Shown here one piece after another: positions 15,189 through 23,351 of a stretch of DNA of 64,000 nt (positions are counted from its first letter, which is position 1; every line of letters starts with the position of its first letter). The position numbers were made by a program, and so were the translations under genes. The notes beneath the pieces were generated by a model. The model had not been told where the DNA came from, searched no databases, and was given only the letters and a program-made list of their open reading frames with translations. The stretch comes from Streptomyces sp. TLI_171 (GTDB lineage Bacteria; Actinomycetota; Actinomycetes; Streptomycetales; Streptomycetaceae): contig NZ_RAPS01000001.1 in assembly GCF_003610255.1 (NCBI RefSeq), forward strand, positions 806,001 through 870,000. The letters are read 5' to 3'.

Positions 15189-16223
15189 ATGCCGACTGCC
15201 ACGACCCCTGCCCGCGCCGCCCTCGCCGCCCCGCCGCTGCCCGCGGCCCGCGGCCCGCTGTCCGACGGCCTGTTCGCCGCGCTGCGCCGCCCGGCCTCGA
15301 CCGACCTCGACCGCCCGCTTCCGGGCGGCCGGTCGGTCGGCGACCCCTGGGGCGAGGATCTCCAACTCGCGCTCTACGCCTGCTACGAGCTCCACTACCG
15401 GGGCTTCGCCGAGGTGGACGACGACGCCTGGGAGTGGTCCCCCGCGCTGCTCGCCCTGCGGGCCCGGCTGGAGGCGGCGTTCCTGGCCGCGCTGCGCCGG
15501 GCGGTCGGCGAACCGCCGCCGCTGGAGCAGCTCCTGGCCGAGCTGCTGGCCGAACCGCCGGACGGCGACGGCCCCTCGCACCACCTGCTGTCGACCGGCA
15601 CCCGGGAGCAGGCCCGCGAGTACCTGGCGCACCGGTCGCTGTACCACCTGAAGGAGGCCGACCCGCAGATGTGGGCGGTGCCCCGGCTGCCGAACCCGGC
15701 CAAGGCCGCGCTGGTCGCCGTCCAGTACGACGAGTACGGCGCCGGGCGCCCCGAGCGGGCGCACGCCGAGCTGTTCGCCGGGATGATGGCAGACTTCGGC
15801 CTCGACCCGGCCTACGGCGCGCACCTGGACGCGGTGCCGGCCCCGGCGCTCGCCGTGGTCAACACCATGTCGCTGTTCGGCCTGCACCGGGCCCTGCGGG
15901 CCGCGCTGGTCGGGCAGTTCGCGGCCGTCGAGATCACCTCGCCGCCGGGCGCGGCCCGGCTCGCGGCGGCCTTCGAACGGCTCGGCGCGTCCCCGCGCGG
16001 GACGCTGTTCTACCGCGAGCACGTACTCGCCGACGCCGTCCACGAACAGCTCGTCCGGCACACCGTGATCCCCCCGCTGCTGGCCGAACCGGGCGCTGCC
16101 GAGCGGGACATCGCGTTCGGCGCACTGGCCTACGCGCACACCGAGGACCGGCTCGCCGAGCACCTGCTGACCACCTGGCGGTCCGGCGCCACCTCGCTCC
16201 GCACCCCGCTCCCGGAGGAGTGA
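15189..16223 (+). CDS. Iron-containing redox enzyme family protein (heme-oxygenase-like fold)
   Basis: 344 residues from an ATG preceded by AAGGTGG. The domain (about 45-330) is helical with the family's spaced ligands: ELHYRGF near the start, HLLSTGTREQAREYLAHRSL and YHLKEADPQMW in the middle, EYGAGRPERAHAELF and FYREHVLADAVHE later. These proteins (heme-oxygenase-like diiron oxidases) perform varied oxidations. Here the partner flavin reductase follows four bases later and could supply electrons. The substrate is unknown. Confidence 0.83.
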   Translation: MPTATTPARAALAAPPLPAARGPLSDGLFAALRRPASTDLDRPLPGGRSVGDPWGEDLQLALYACYELHYRGFAEVDDDAWEWSPALLALRARLEAAFLAALRRAVGEPPPLEQLLAELLAEPPDGDGPSHHLLSTGTREQAREYLAHRSLYHLKEADPQMWAVPRLPNPAKAALVAVQYDEYGAGRPERAHAELFAGMMADFGLDPAYGAHLDAVPAPALAVVNTMSLFGLHRALRAALVGQFAAVEITSPPGAARLAAAFERLGASPRGTLFYREHVLADAVHEQLVRHTVIPPLLAEPGAAERDIAFGALAYAHTEDRLAEHLLTTWRSGATSLRTPLPEE

Positions 16224-16226
16224 CCG

Positions 16227-16718
16227 ATGAGCTCTGCCGCTGCCTTCCTCGACCTGCTCGACCCGCCCGTGTACGTGGTCACCGCCGAAGCGGGCGACGA
16301 TCGCGCGGGCTGCCTGGTCGGGTTCGGCTCGCAGTGCTCGATCCGCCCGGAGCGCTTCGCGGTGTGGCTGTCGACCGCGAACCGCACCCATCGGGTGGCG
16401 TCGCGGGCGTCCGCCCTGGGCGTCCACCTGTTGCCGCCGGACGACGCGGGGCGGGCGCTGGCCGCCCTGTTCGGCGCCAACACCGGCGACGAGGTCGACA
16501 AGTTCGGCCGCGCCGCCTGGCGTGCGGGCCCGGCCGGGGTGCCGGTGCTCGCCGCCGCCGCGGCCTGGTTCGCCGGCCGGATCGTCGGACGGACCGAGGG
16601 CGGAGACCACACCGCGTTCCTGCTCGACCCGATCGGCGGCGGGGTCGCCGACCTCGCGCCGCCGTCCACGCTCCGCCTGCGGGACGTGGCCGACCTGGAC
16701 CCGGGACACCCGGCATGA
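16227..16718 (+). CDS. Flavin reductase-like FMN-binding protein
   Basis: 163 residues with the flavin-reductase split-barrel signature: PVYVVTAEAGDDRAGCLVGF, SIRPERFAVWLSTANRTHRV, and HLLPPDDAGRALAALFG. Proteins of this type reduce FMN or FAD with NAD(P)H for a partner oxygenase. It starts three bases after the iron redox gene and its stop overlaps the next ATG, so it is central in the operon and likely feeds the upstream diiron-type enzyme. Confidence 0.85.
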   Translation: MSSAAAFLDLLDPPVYVVTAEAGDDRAGCLVGFGSQCSIRPERFAVWLSTANRTHRVASRASALGVHLLPPDDAGRALAALFGANTGDEVDKFGRAAWRAGPAGVPVLAAAAAWFAGRIVGRTEGGDHTAFLLDPIGGGVADLAPPSTLRLRDVADLDPGHPA

Positions 16719-17083
16719 CCCCCGCCCGGCGCACCTGGGCGCCACCGCTGCTGCGCTTCGGCGTCGAGGAGGAGTTCCTGCTGACCGGGCCGCGCAGGCC
16801 GGGCTACCGTACCCGCCGCGGCCGCCGTCGTGGCCGACGCCGCCCGGACCCTCGGGCCGCGCGCCCAGCACGAGTTCCTGGCCACCCAGGTCGAAGCGTG
16901 CACCCGGCCGGTCACCACCGCCGCCGAACTGCAGGCCGAACTCACCGACTGCCGGGCCGCGTTGCTCGCCGCGACGGCCCGGGCCGGCTGCCGGCTGAAC
17001 GCCGTCGGCACCGCGGTGGTGCCCAGCCGGCACCCGTTGTCGACGACCTCACCCACCGCACTGCCACCCCCACCACCGCCTGA
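16715..17083 (+). pseudogene. YbdK/EgtA-type glutamate-cysteine ligase remnant (frameshifted and truncated)
   Basis: The ATG overlaps the flavin-reductase stop. The first 28 codons contain RFGVEEEFLLTG, the signature start of carboxylate-amine ligases of the YbdK/GCS2 family. One extra base near 16808 shifts the frame; the family then continues in the other frame (VPAAAAVVADAARTLG, HEFLATQVEACTRPV, LNAVGTAVVPSRHPL). Sequence similarity stops near 17040-17083, about 110 residues into a protein that is normally about 370, so the ATP-grasp-like catalytic part with the CGCHVHVG motif is missing. It is a decayed gene rather than just a sequencing error. Confidence 0.75.
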
Positions 17084-17132
17084 CCTCGGCCCCGCAGCGA
17101 AGCGACGGGCGCAGGGCCTCGCGTCGAGCGCG

Positions 17133-17522
17133 TCAGCACTTCTGCTTCCGCGCCTGCTGGATCAGCGGCTCGGCCTCGTCCAGCGTGAAAGTGACCTGCC
17201 AGCTCACGGCCGCCCGGTGCAGGGTGTCGGCGAACTCCTGGTAGCTGTGGTCCTGTTGGGCCGCGTCGGCGGCGCGGTTGGTCGCCGTGTTCAGGTACTC
17301 CTCGGCGGTCCGGTAGTAGGGGTCGTTCCGATCCGACGGCCGAGGGCGGGCGAGCTGGTCGGTCAGCTGCTGCAGGGAGGCGCAGGAGGACTTGGCGAAC
17401 CCGCGCGCCGCCACCGTGGCCTCGGAGGGCGTCGAGCTGCAGGCCGCCAGGGAGAGCGTGGACGCCAACAGCGTTGGCAGGAACAGAGACAGACGAAGTA
17501 TCAGACGACGTCGACCAGTCAT
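17133..17522 (-). CDS. Secreted lipoprotein of unknown function
   Basis: 129 residues. A basic start (Arg4-Arg6), hydrophobic stretch and lipobox LAAC with Cys28 identify a lipoprotein anchored on the outer face of the membrane. The mature part is a helical, Gln/Asp-rich domain with two further Cys (about 47 and 129, the last residue) that may form a disulfide. No family recognised. It lies convergent with the ligase remnant. Confidence 0.75.
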   Translation of the reverse strand: MTGRRRLILRLSLFLPTLLASTLSLAACSSTPSEATVAARGFAKSSCASLQQLTDQLARPRPSDRNDPYYRTAEEYLNTATNRAADAAQQDHSYQEFADTLHRAAVSWQVTFTLDEAEPLIQQARKQKC

Positions 17523-17683
17523 GGGTCGATCCTACTGACCGTGACGGCCCGACCGCCCGGAAACCGGTGTGCCCGCAGCCGCCGCCCGGCCTCACCTCGG
17601 CGCCCGCGCACCCCGGCCCGCGACGGTGGAAGCCGGCCATCCGATCACCTGCCGAACCCCGCGAAGCACCCCGACGAGGCACG

Positions 17684-17711
17684 CAGTGAGGTGTCGGCAG
17701 TGAGGTGTCGG
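17684..17711. repeat. Perfect 14-bp tandem duplication
   Basis: CAGTGAGGTGTCGG occurs twice without spacer (17684-17697 and 17698-17711). The second copy supplies the candidate -35 element of the methyltransferase promoter. Confidence 0.9.
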
Positions 17712-17729
17712 CTCCCGCTCCCCGGGCAT
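17705..17729 (+). promoter_or_regulatory. Possible SigB-like promoter of the methyltransferase gene
   Basis: GTGT (17705-17708, followed by C), 15 bases, GGGCAT (17724-17729) followed by ACG. The ATG at 17740 is ten bases on. There is one mismatch in each box compared with the window consensus. Confidence 0.4.
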
Positions 17730-17739
17730 ACGCGGGCCC

Positions 17740-18390
17740 ATGTTGTTGCTGCGACCTCCCGGCGTGTACCCCGCACAGGGGGACACTGCTCTGCTGCTGG
17801 ACGTGCTCGGCCGCGAACCGGTGCCGCCGGACGCCCGGTGCCTGGACCTCGGGACGGGCTGCGGGGCGCTCGCGCTGGCCGCCGCCCGCCGCGGGTGCCG
17901 GGTCACCGCGGTGGACGTCTCCCGGCTTTCGCTGGCCACCGCGTGGCTCAACGCGCGCCTGCACCGCCTCCCGCTGCGCCTGCGGCAGGGCGATCTGACC
18001 GGCCCCGTCCCGGCAGGCCGTTTCGACCTGGTGCTCAGCAACCCCCCGTACGTGCCGACCGACCCGGCCGCGGCGCCGCACGGGGGGCTGGCCCGGGCCT
18101 GGGACGCCGGGCCGGACGGGCGGCTGCTGCTCGACCGGCTGTGCCGGCAGGTGCCGCCGCTGCTGGCCCCGGGCGGCGTGCTGCTGCTGGTGCAGTCCTC
18201 GCTCGCCCGACCCGCCGCGACCGTCCGGCAGTTGCGGGCCGCCGGCCTGCGGGCCGCGGTGGTGGCGCGGCGCCTGCAGGGATTCGGGCCGGTGATGACC
18301 GCCCGCGCCCCGTGGTTCGAACGCGCCGGGCTGATCGAACCGGGCGTCCGGACCGAGGACTTGGTGGTGGTGCGCGGTGTCAACGCCTGA
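17740..18390 (+). CDS. HemK/PrmC-like N5-glutamine or small-molecule SAM methyltransferase
   Basis: 216 residues. SAM-binding motif LDLGTGCGALALAAA (about 35-49) and the HemK catalytic motif NPPYVP (101-106) are clear. HemK-type enzymes methylate the glutamine of release factors, and this shorter branch is often annotated HemK2/MTQ2-like. A housekeeping prmC is expected elsewhere, so another substrate is possible. It overlaps the CDGSH gene by 14 bases. Confidence 0.82.
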   Translation: MLLLRPPGVYPAQGDTALLLDVLGREPVPPDARCLDLGTGCGALALAAARRGCRVTAVDVSRLSLATAWLNARLHRLPLRLRQGDLTGPVPAGRFDLVLSNPPYVPTDPAAAPHGGLARAWDAGPDGRLLLDRLCRQVPPLLAPGGVLLLVQSSLARPAATVRQLRAAGLRAAVVARRLQGFGPVMTARAPWFERAGLIEPGVRTEDLVVVRGVNA

Positions 18391-18664
18391 CCGGCCGCCC
18401 ACCCGGGTACGCCTGACCGAACGCGGCCCGCTGCTGATCGACGGCCCCGTGGACCTGCTCCTCCCCGACGGGACGGAGCTGCACTGCGACCGCCCGGTGG
18501 TGGCGGTCTGCACCTGCCGCCGCAGCCACCGCTACCCGCTGTGCGACACCAGCCACCGCCGCCGCGGCCGGACCCGCGGCCCGGACCCGACCACGGCCGT
18601 GGACGCCGGCGCGCCGCCGTTTCCGTCATCCACCCCCGGGCAGACGCCCGGGCGAGCGCAGTAG
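18377..18664 (+). CDS. CDGSH iron-sulfur domain protein
   Basis: 95 residues from a GTG overlapping the methyltransferase end. The [2Fe-2S] ligands are Cys45, Cys47, Cys56 and His60 in CTCRRSHRYPLCDTSH, the CDGSH pattern with Thr in place of Gly. Such small proteins carry a labile redox-active cluster and are linked to redox or iron stress. The last 30 residues are Pro/Thr-rich and apparently disordered; they contain the promoter for the next gene. Confidence 0.85.
   Translation: MSTPDRPPTRVRLTERGPLLIDGPVDLLLPDGTELHCDRPVVAVCTCRRSHRYPLCDTSHRRRGRTRGPDPTTAVDAGAPPFPSSTPGQTPGRAQ
18619..18643 (+). promoter_or_regulatory. SigB-like promoter of the 18677 gene
   Basis: GTTT (18619-18622, followed by C), 15 bases, GGGCAG (18638-18643) followed by ACG, inside the 3' end of the CDGSH gene. 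The -10 overlaps a perfect 7-base-pair palindrome (CCCGGGC-AGAC-GCCCGGG, 18635-18652). Confidence 0.55.
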
Positions 18665-18676
18665 GAGGTGGACACC

Positions 18677-18919
18677 GTGGGACGTCTCAATGTTCCGGTG
18701 ATCTGCGGGCTCTCCGGCGATCTCGCCATTCCCGCCGTCCAGGTGGTCGAGCTGTTGCGTGCCCTGCCCGCCGAGTGGGAGGAGTGGGCCGACCGCGAGG
18801 ACAACGGCCTCGAGTCGGCGACCGCCTCCTCGCTCGCCGATCTGGTCCGGCAACTCGCCGACCAGATCGACCTCGCGTGCATCTCCATCGTCAGCGAGGA
18901 CTGCGTTCCGCCGGTGTGA
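18677..18919 (+). CDS. Small acidic protein of unknown function
   Basis: 80 residues from the GTG at 18677, chosen because AGGAGGTG lies seven bases upstream; a GTG at 18668 overlaps that site. The protein is acidic and helical with LPAEWEEWADREDNGLESAT in the middle and two Cys. No family recognised, but its own stress promoter supports a real gene. Confidence 0.6.
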   Translation: MGRLNVPVICGLSGDLAIPAVQVVELLRALPAEWEEWADREDNGLESATASSLADLVRQLADQIDLACISIVSEDCVPPV

Positions 18920-19088
18920 ACACGTCGGCGCTGTCCGGCACTTGTCGAGCGGCCGCCGATCCTGACGGACAGTCGGCGACACCCTCCCTCCGGTGTCGGC
19001 GGGAGCCGCGCTGCCCGTAGAATCCCGCCTGCACGGAACCCGGCCGACCCGGCCGCACGGTGCTCCAGGGGCGGGGGACGACACGCAC

Positions 19089-19808
19089 ATGGTCTGGCCA
19101 CGACTGCGCCGCAGACGCGCCTCCGCGGGCCTTCCGTCACTCGGCCCGTGCGGGTCCGGACGACACGCGCTGCGCACCGAGCGCCTGCTGCTGTTCACCC
19201 CGGAGAACAAGCTCGACCTGGCCGCCGCGCTCGCCGCGGCGTCCGACCCGGTGGCCCAGCACTGGCTGGGCTGGACCGACAACGTGGTGGCCGACGCGCG
19301 GGTCCGCGAGGCGATCGTGCACCTGCGGCCCGGCGACCCCGGCTCGCTGCGCTCCGCGCCACTGTTCCAACGGCTGCTGGCCGAGCCGGTCGACCCCGCC
19401 GACCTGGGGCCGGAGTGGCTGGTCGCGGTGCGCGCCGACGACGGCCGGTACGCGGGCTGCACGCAGGTCGGCGCGGAGACCGGCGAGGTGGGCGGGTGGC
19501 TGGCCCCGCACGCCCGCGGGGAGCGGCTCGGCAGCGAACTGTTCCGGGCCGCGGTCCACTTCGGCCACGCCCACCTGGGCCTGCCCGTGCTGCGCGCCGG
19601 TCACGAGGGGCACAACGCCCCGAGCGGGCGCGCCCTGGCCGGAGCGGGCTTCGTCCCGGCGGACGGCCCGCCGCTGCACACGCTGGCGAACGGGCGCGAG
19701 ACCGAGGCGCGCTGGCTGCGGCACACCGCCTCCGAACCGGCCGCCCGCTGCCCGGGAGCCCCCGTCGCAACCCCGGCCGCCCCCGACGCCGCCCCGTCGC
19801 ACCGCTGA
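19089..19808 (+). CDS. GNAT-family N-acetyltransferase
   Basis: 239 residues. After an Arg-rich start comes RTERLLLFTP, the usual opening of RimJ/RimL-type acetyltransferases, then WLVAVRADDGRYAGCTQVG, WLAPHARGERLGSELF with the acetyl-CoA loop RGERLGS, and AGHEGHNAPSGRALAGAGF. The tail after residue 215 is Ala/Pro rich. The substrate is unknown. No strong promoter is seen immediately upstream. Confidence 0.8.
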   Translation: MVWPRLRRRRASAGLPSLGPCGSGRHALRTERLLLFTPENKLDLAAALAAASDPVAQHWLGWTDNVVADARVREAIVHLRPGDPGSLRSAPLFQRLLAEPVDPADLGPEWLVAVRADDGRYAGCTQVGAETGEVGGWLAPHARGERLGSELFRAAVHFGHAHLGLPVLRAGHEGHNAPSGRALAGAGFVPADGPPLHTLANGRETEARWLRHTASEPAARCPGAPVATPAAPDAAPSHR

Positions 19809-19842
19809 CCGGGCCGCCGCCGGCGAAGGGTGCCGGAAACCG

Positions 19843-19867
19843 GTTTCCGCACCCCCGTGCCGGGCAG
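19843..19867 (+). promoter_or_regulatory. SigB-like promoter of the hemerythrin gene
   Basis: GTTT (19843-19846, followed by C), 15 bases, GGGCAG (19862-19867) followed by ACG. The -35 lies in the palindrome GGAAACCGGTTTCC. The ATG is 62 bases downstream. Confidence 0.6.
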
Positions 19868-19929
19868 ACGCGGCGCGGGGGTCCGAACCGAGGACGAAGA
19901 CGAGGACCAGGACCCGGAGGCGCGCGATC

Positions 19930-20400
19930 ATGGCGGCCGACCCTGAGCTCGACCTGCTGGAGCAGCTGACGACCGATCACGAGGAGCTGCGGACGCGCTT
20001 CGGCGAGCTGGGCGAGTTGCCGCCGGGCGATCCGCGCCGCGAGCGGCTGGTGTTCGTCACCGCGGACACCCTGCTGCGGCACCTGGTCGCGGAGGAGCAG
20101 CACCTGTACCCGATCGCCCGGCACGGCCGCCCGCGCGGCGACCAGGTGGTGGACCACGGGCTGCAGTCGCACGCCGCGCTGCGCGGCCTGGTCCGCGAGC
20201 TGGGCAGGTCGCCGTCCGGACCGGCCGGGTTCGACCGCCTGGTGGCGCAGTTGATCGAGGTGGCCACCGATCACTTCCACCGCGAGGAGACCGAACTGTT
20301 CCCGACCGTCCGCGAGCACTCCGCACCGGTCCGGCTGACCGCCCTGGGCGCCGAGGTCCGGGCCACCGAGCGGGCGGCTTCGGGGCCGCCCACGGGATGA
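19930..20400 (+). CDS. Hemerythrin/HHE cation-binding protein
   Basis: 156 residues forming the four-helix HHE fold. Metal ligands are visible in TTDHEELRTRF, LRHLVAEEQHLYPI, LQSHAALRGLV and ATDHFHREETELFP. Such proteins bind a diiron centre and sense or store oxygen or nitric oxide. Single gene with its own stress promoter. Its stop is within the 13-base palindrome it shares with the convergent phosphatase gene. Confidence 0.88.
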   Translation: MAADPELDLLEQLTTDHEELRTRFGELGELPPGDPRRERLVFVTADTLLRHLVAEEQHLYPIARHGRPRGDQVVDHGLQSHAALRGLVRELGRSPSGPAGFDRLVAQLIEVATDHFHREETELFPTVREHSAPVRLTALGAEVRATERAASGPPTG

Positions 20401-20410
20401 CTTCCCGTCA
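20398..20410. other. Convergent-stop palindrome TGACTTCCCGTCA
   Basis: TGA (20398-20400) ends the hemerythrin gene and TCA (20408-20410) is the complement of the phosphatase stop. The 13-base near-palindrome belongs to the group at 26536, 38446 and 42642. Confidence 0.6.
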
Positions 20411-23221
20411 GGACGCCCCGCCCGGCGGTCGGGCGGGCGCGGTGGCGGGGCCGGCCTCCCCGGTGAGGCGGACCGCGAGCAGGCAGGTGTCGTCGAGCTG
20501 GTTGGGTGCGTCGAGGCGGCGCAGCAGGTGGTCGAGCAGGCCGTCGAGTCCGGGGGCGCGGTAGTCGGCGCAGGCCCGCAGCAGGCGTTCGACGCCGGAG
20601 CCCAGGTCGTGGCCGCGCCGTTCGACCAGGCCGTCGGTGTAGAACAGCAGCCGGTCGCCGGGGGTGAGCCGGTGTTCGGCGGTGGGGTACCGGGCACGCG
20701 AGGTGACGCCGAGGATCAGCCCGGCGGGCGGGGTGAGGGTGCGGACGGTGTCGGCGCTCAGCACCACGGGGGGCAGGTGGCCTGCCCTGGCCCAGTCGAG
20801 CTGTCCGGTGCGGGGGTCGAGGCGGGCCACCGCGAGGGTGGCGATGTGGTCGGCGCGCTGGTGGCAGAGGATCCGGTTCAGCCGCTCCAGGATCCGCCCG
20901 GGCGGCGCCCCGTCGTAGGCGATCCCCCGCAGTGCGTACCGGAGTTGGGACATCGCGGTGGCGGCGGCCAGGCCGTGCCCGGAGACGTCGCCGACGGCGA
21001 GCAGCACGGTGCCGTCCGGCAGGTCGAGCAGCTCGTACCAGTCGCCGCCCACCTTGCCGTCGCGTTCCGCGGGAAGGTAACGGTAAGCGCTTTCCAGTCC
21101 CTTGACGGGTCGTCCGACGGGCGCGTTCATCAGAGCCTGCTGGAGCGAGCGGACGGCGCGCTGCTCGTCGCCGGTCCGGCGCTGCTGGTCGGCGAGCCGG
21201 TCCCGGGTCTCGTTGAGCGCCTGCTCGGCCCGCCGCCACGGGGTGACGTCCTGGACGACGCCGCTGAGCGCCAGCAGCCGGCCGTCCGTGGCGACGGTGG
21301 CCTCGCCGAGCGCGCGCAGGCTCCGGTAGCCGTCGGCGGACCGGACCGCGAACTCGGCGGTCACCGGCCCCCGCCCCGCCAGCAGCTCCTCGGCGGCGGC
21401 CCGCACGGCGTCCCGGTCGGCCGGGGCGACGGCGGCGAGCGCGGCCCGCGGGTCGAACCGCTCGGCACTGCCGCACCCGCTCCCGCCCCGCGCTCCGTCA
21501 CCCCGTCCACCATCGGGCCGGCCACCATCAGCCCGCCCTCCCCCACCCTGGCCGCCCTCAGGCCGCCCACCGTCAGGCCGCCCGCTGCCGGCCTGCCCGC
21601 TCTCGGCGCGCCCCGCGCCGGTGGTGGCCCCGAACAGGGCCTGGACGTCCGCGGAACAGGTCAGTTCGCGGTCGCCGGGCCGCCACTCCCAGGTGCCGAG
21701 CCGGGCCAGCCGGGCGGCCTGCGAGACCTGGCTCAGGCGCCGGTCGCGCTCGTCGTGGGTCCGCCAGGTGAGCAGCAGGCCGTCCTGGAACGGGGTGGCG
21801 TGCATGGTCATCGCACTGGCGCGGGCACTGCCGCCGACCGTCTCCACGTGCCGCTGCCCCTCCTCGCCGCGGTACGGGACGGCGTCGGCCGCTGCTGCGC
21901 GCAGCCGGTCGAAGGCGCCGGAGGCCACCATGCCGGGGTACAGCTCGGACAGCCGGCGTCCGCGCAGGTCGGGGGCGGCCCGGCCGGCCAGGTCGAGGGT
22001 GGCGGCGTTGGCGTGTTCCACCAGCAGGTCGGTCACCGCGCCGGCCGGGTCGCGGACCGAGCGGAGCACCAGTACCGGGTCGAGCAGTCCGTCCAGCACG
22101 GCCCGGAACCAGGGCGCGCCCGCCGGGTCGAGCACGTCGGCGGGCGAGGCCGCGGGCAGCCGCAGCAGGGTGTCGGCGGCCAGGTCGGCGAGCGCGGCCA
22201 GGTGGTCGTCCACGCCCGGTCCCGGCTGGTAGCGGCGGGCCCAGCCGATCTTCAGCGCGCCCAGCAGGCGCCGTCCGCCGTGCATCGGCAGCGCGCACAC
22301 GGTGGTGCCCGGCACCAGGTCCTCGCCGCTCAGGTCGGGGTAGCGGGCGGCGAACTCGCGCCGGTCGGCGACCCACACCCGCCGCCCGGTCCTGACCGCC
22401 TCGGTCAACGGCACCCTGGTGTGCGGCGGGATCCGCTGCCACTGGCTGCGCTGACTGGCCGTCACCCCGTACGCGCCGGCCAGCCGCAGTGCCCCGTCCG
22501 GTTCGCGGACGGCGAGGACCAGCGCCTGCGCGCCCAGCGGGGCGAGTGCGGCCCGGTACAGGCGCTCGGCCAGTTCGTCGGGCCCGGGGGCGGTGGCGAG
22601 CGCGGCGGCGGCCAGATGGAAGCGGGTGGCGAGCGCCGCGAGCTCGTCGGCCCCGCGGTCGCGAACGGCCGGGATCTCGCCGCCCGGCCCGCGCGGCTGC
22701 TCCGGCGGCTCATGCACCGGAGCGGCCTCGCCGGGCGCGACGTCCGGCGGCCGAACCTCCGTGTGCGGGGCGTCCGGTGGCGGAACCTCCGTCGGCCGGG
22801 TGCCCGGCAGCGGAGCGTGAGCCGGCCGGGCGCCCGTCGGCGGGACGGCGGGCGTCCCCCGGGTGACGGGCGTCCCCCGGGTGACGGGCGTCTCCAGGGT
22901 GACGGGCGTCTCCAGGGTGGCAGGCGCCTCCCGGCCGGCGGGCGTCACCCGGGCGGCAGGGGTCGGGGCAGCCTCGGCCACCAGGTCGGCGGCGATCTGC
23001 GCCAGCTTGCGGTTCTCCTGCTGGGAGCGGCGCACCAGTTCCTGGAACGCCTGGTCGGGCGCGCAGCCCAGCCGTCCGACCAGCAGCCCCTTGGCCTGTT
23101 CGATCACGGCGCGGGTGCGCATCGCGGTGCGCAGCCCCTCCAGTTCGGTCCGCAGCCGATCGACCGCGGCTTCGAGTCCGGGCTGTTCTCCGCCGTCCAC
23201 CACCGCGTGCCCGCCTCCCAC
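20408..23221 (-). CDS. ANTAR-GAF-PAS-PP2C multidomain phosphatase (SpoIIE/RsbU type)
   Basis: 937 residues. An ANTAR RNA-binding domain (about 15-85, AVIEQAKGLLVGRLGC) is followed by a Pro/Thr linker with 18-base DNA repeats. A GAF domain (about 190-340), PAS segments (about 355-460, and a PAS with TWEWRPGD) and a Gly/Arg insert (about 533-580) come next. The PP2C domain starts near 700 with GGDWYELLDLPDG and VGDVSGHG and ends with LDDTCLLAV. PP2C proteins of this class dephosphorylate STAS antagonists to release SigB-type factors. The GTG at 23221 has a weak ribosome site; a GTG at 23203 follows GGGAGG better. Confidence 0.85.
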   Translation of the reverse strand: MGGGHAVVDGGEQPGLEAAVDRLRTELEGLRTAMRTRAVIEQAKGLLVGRLGCAPDQAFQELVRRSQQENRKLAQIAADLVAEAAPTPAARVTPAGREAPATLETPVTLETPVTRGTPVTRGTPAVPPTGARPAHAPLPGTRPTEVPPPDAPHTEVRPPDVAPGEAAPVHEPPEQPRGPGGEIPAVRDRGADELAALATRFHLAAAALATAPGPDELAERLYRAALAPLGAQALVLAVREPDGALRLAGAYGVTASQRSQWQRIPPHTRVPLTEAVRTGRRVWVADRREFAARYPDLSGEDLVPGTTVCALPMHGGRRLLGALKIGWARRYQPGPGVDDHLAALADLAADTLLRLPAASPADVLDPAGAPWFRAVLDGLLDPVLVLRSVRDPAGAVTDLLVEHANAATLDLAGRAAPDLRGRRLSELYPGMVASGAFDRLRAAAADAVPYRGEEGQRHVETVGGSARASAMTMHATPFQDGLLLTWRTHDERDRRLSQVSQAARLARLGTWEWRPGDRELTCSADVQALFGATTGAGRAESGQAGSGRPDGGRPEGGQGGGGRADGGRPDGGRGDGARGGSGCGSAERFDPRAALAAVAPADRDAVRAAAEELLAGRGPVTAEFAVRSADGYRSLRALGEATVATDGRLLALSGVVQDVTPWRRAEQALNETRDRLADQQRRTGDEQRAVRSLQQALMNAPVGRPVKGLESAYRYLPAERDGKVGGDWYELLDLPDGTVLLAVGDVSGHGLAAATAMSQLRYALRGIAYDGAPPGRILERLNRILCHQRADHIATLAVARLDPRTGQLDWARAGHLPPVVLSADTVRTLTPPAGLILGVTSRARYPTAEHRLTPGDRLLFYTDGLVERRGHDLGSGVERLLRACADYRAPGLDGLLDHLLRRLDAPNQLDDTCLLAVRLTGEAGPATAPARPPGGAS
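22850..22921. repeat. 18-bp tandem repeats in the phosphatase linker
   Basis: About four copies of an 18-base unit (GGGCGTCCCCCGGGTGAC and a CTCCAG variant) encode Glu/Arg-Thr-Pro-Val-Thr-type hexapeptides between the ANTAR and GAF domains. Confidence 0.8.
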
Positions 23222-23287
23222 TGCCCTCGACCTTCGCCCGACTACGACCTGTTCCTACCCATTTTCCCTCTCTGCCCCTTTGTAGGG

Positions 23288-23312
23288 GTTTGCCGTCGCC
23301 GTTCGTGGTCAG
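23288..23312 (+). promoter_or_regulatory. SigB-like promoter of the PfpI gene
   Basis: GTTT (23288-23291, followed by G), 15 bases, GGTCAG (23307-23312) followed by ACG. A second -10-like GGGTAC (23324-23329) lies downstream without a matching -35. The ATG is at 23352. Confidence 0.5.
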
Positions 23313-23351
23313 ACGCGCCCGGTGGGTACCAACCGTCTCCGGGGAGCAGAA

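Noticed and set aside
22850..22921. Short repeats as a CRISPR array
   Set aside because: Units are 18 bases, contiguous without spacers, in frame inside a coding linker.
23255..23260. GGGTAG on the minus strand upstream of the large phosphatase gene
   Set aside because: No matching -35 at the expected distance.
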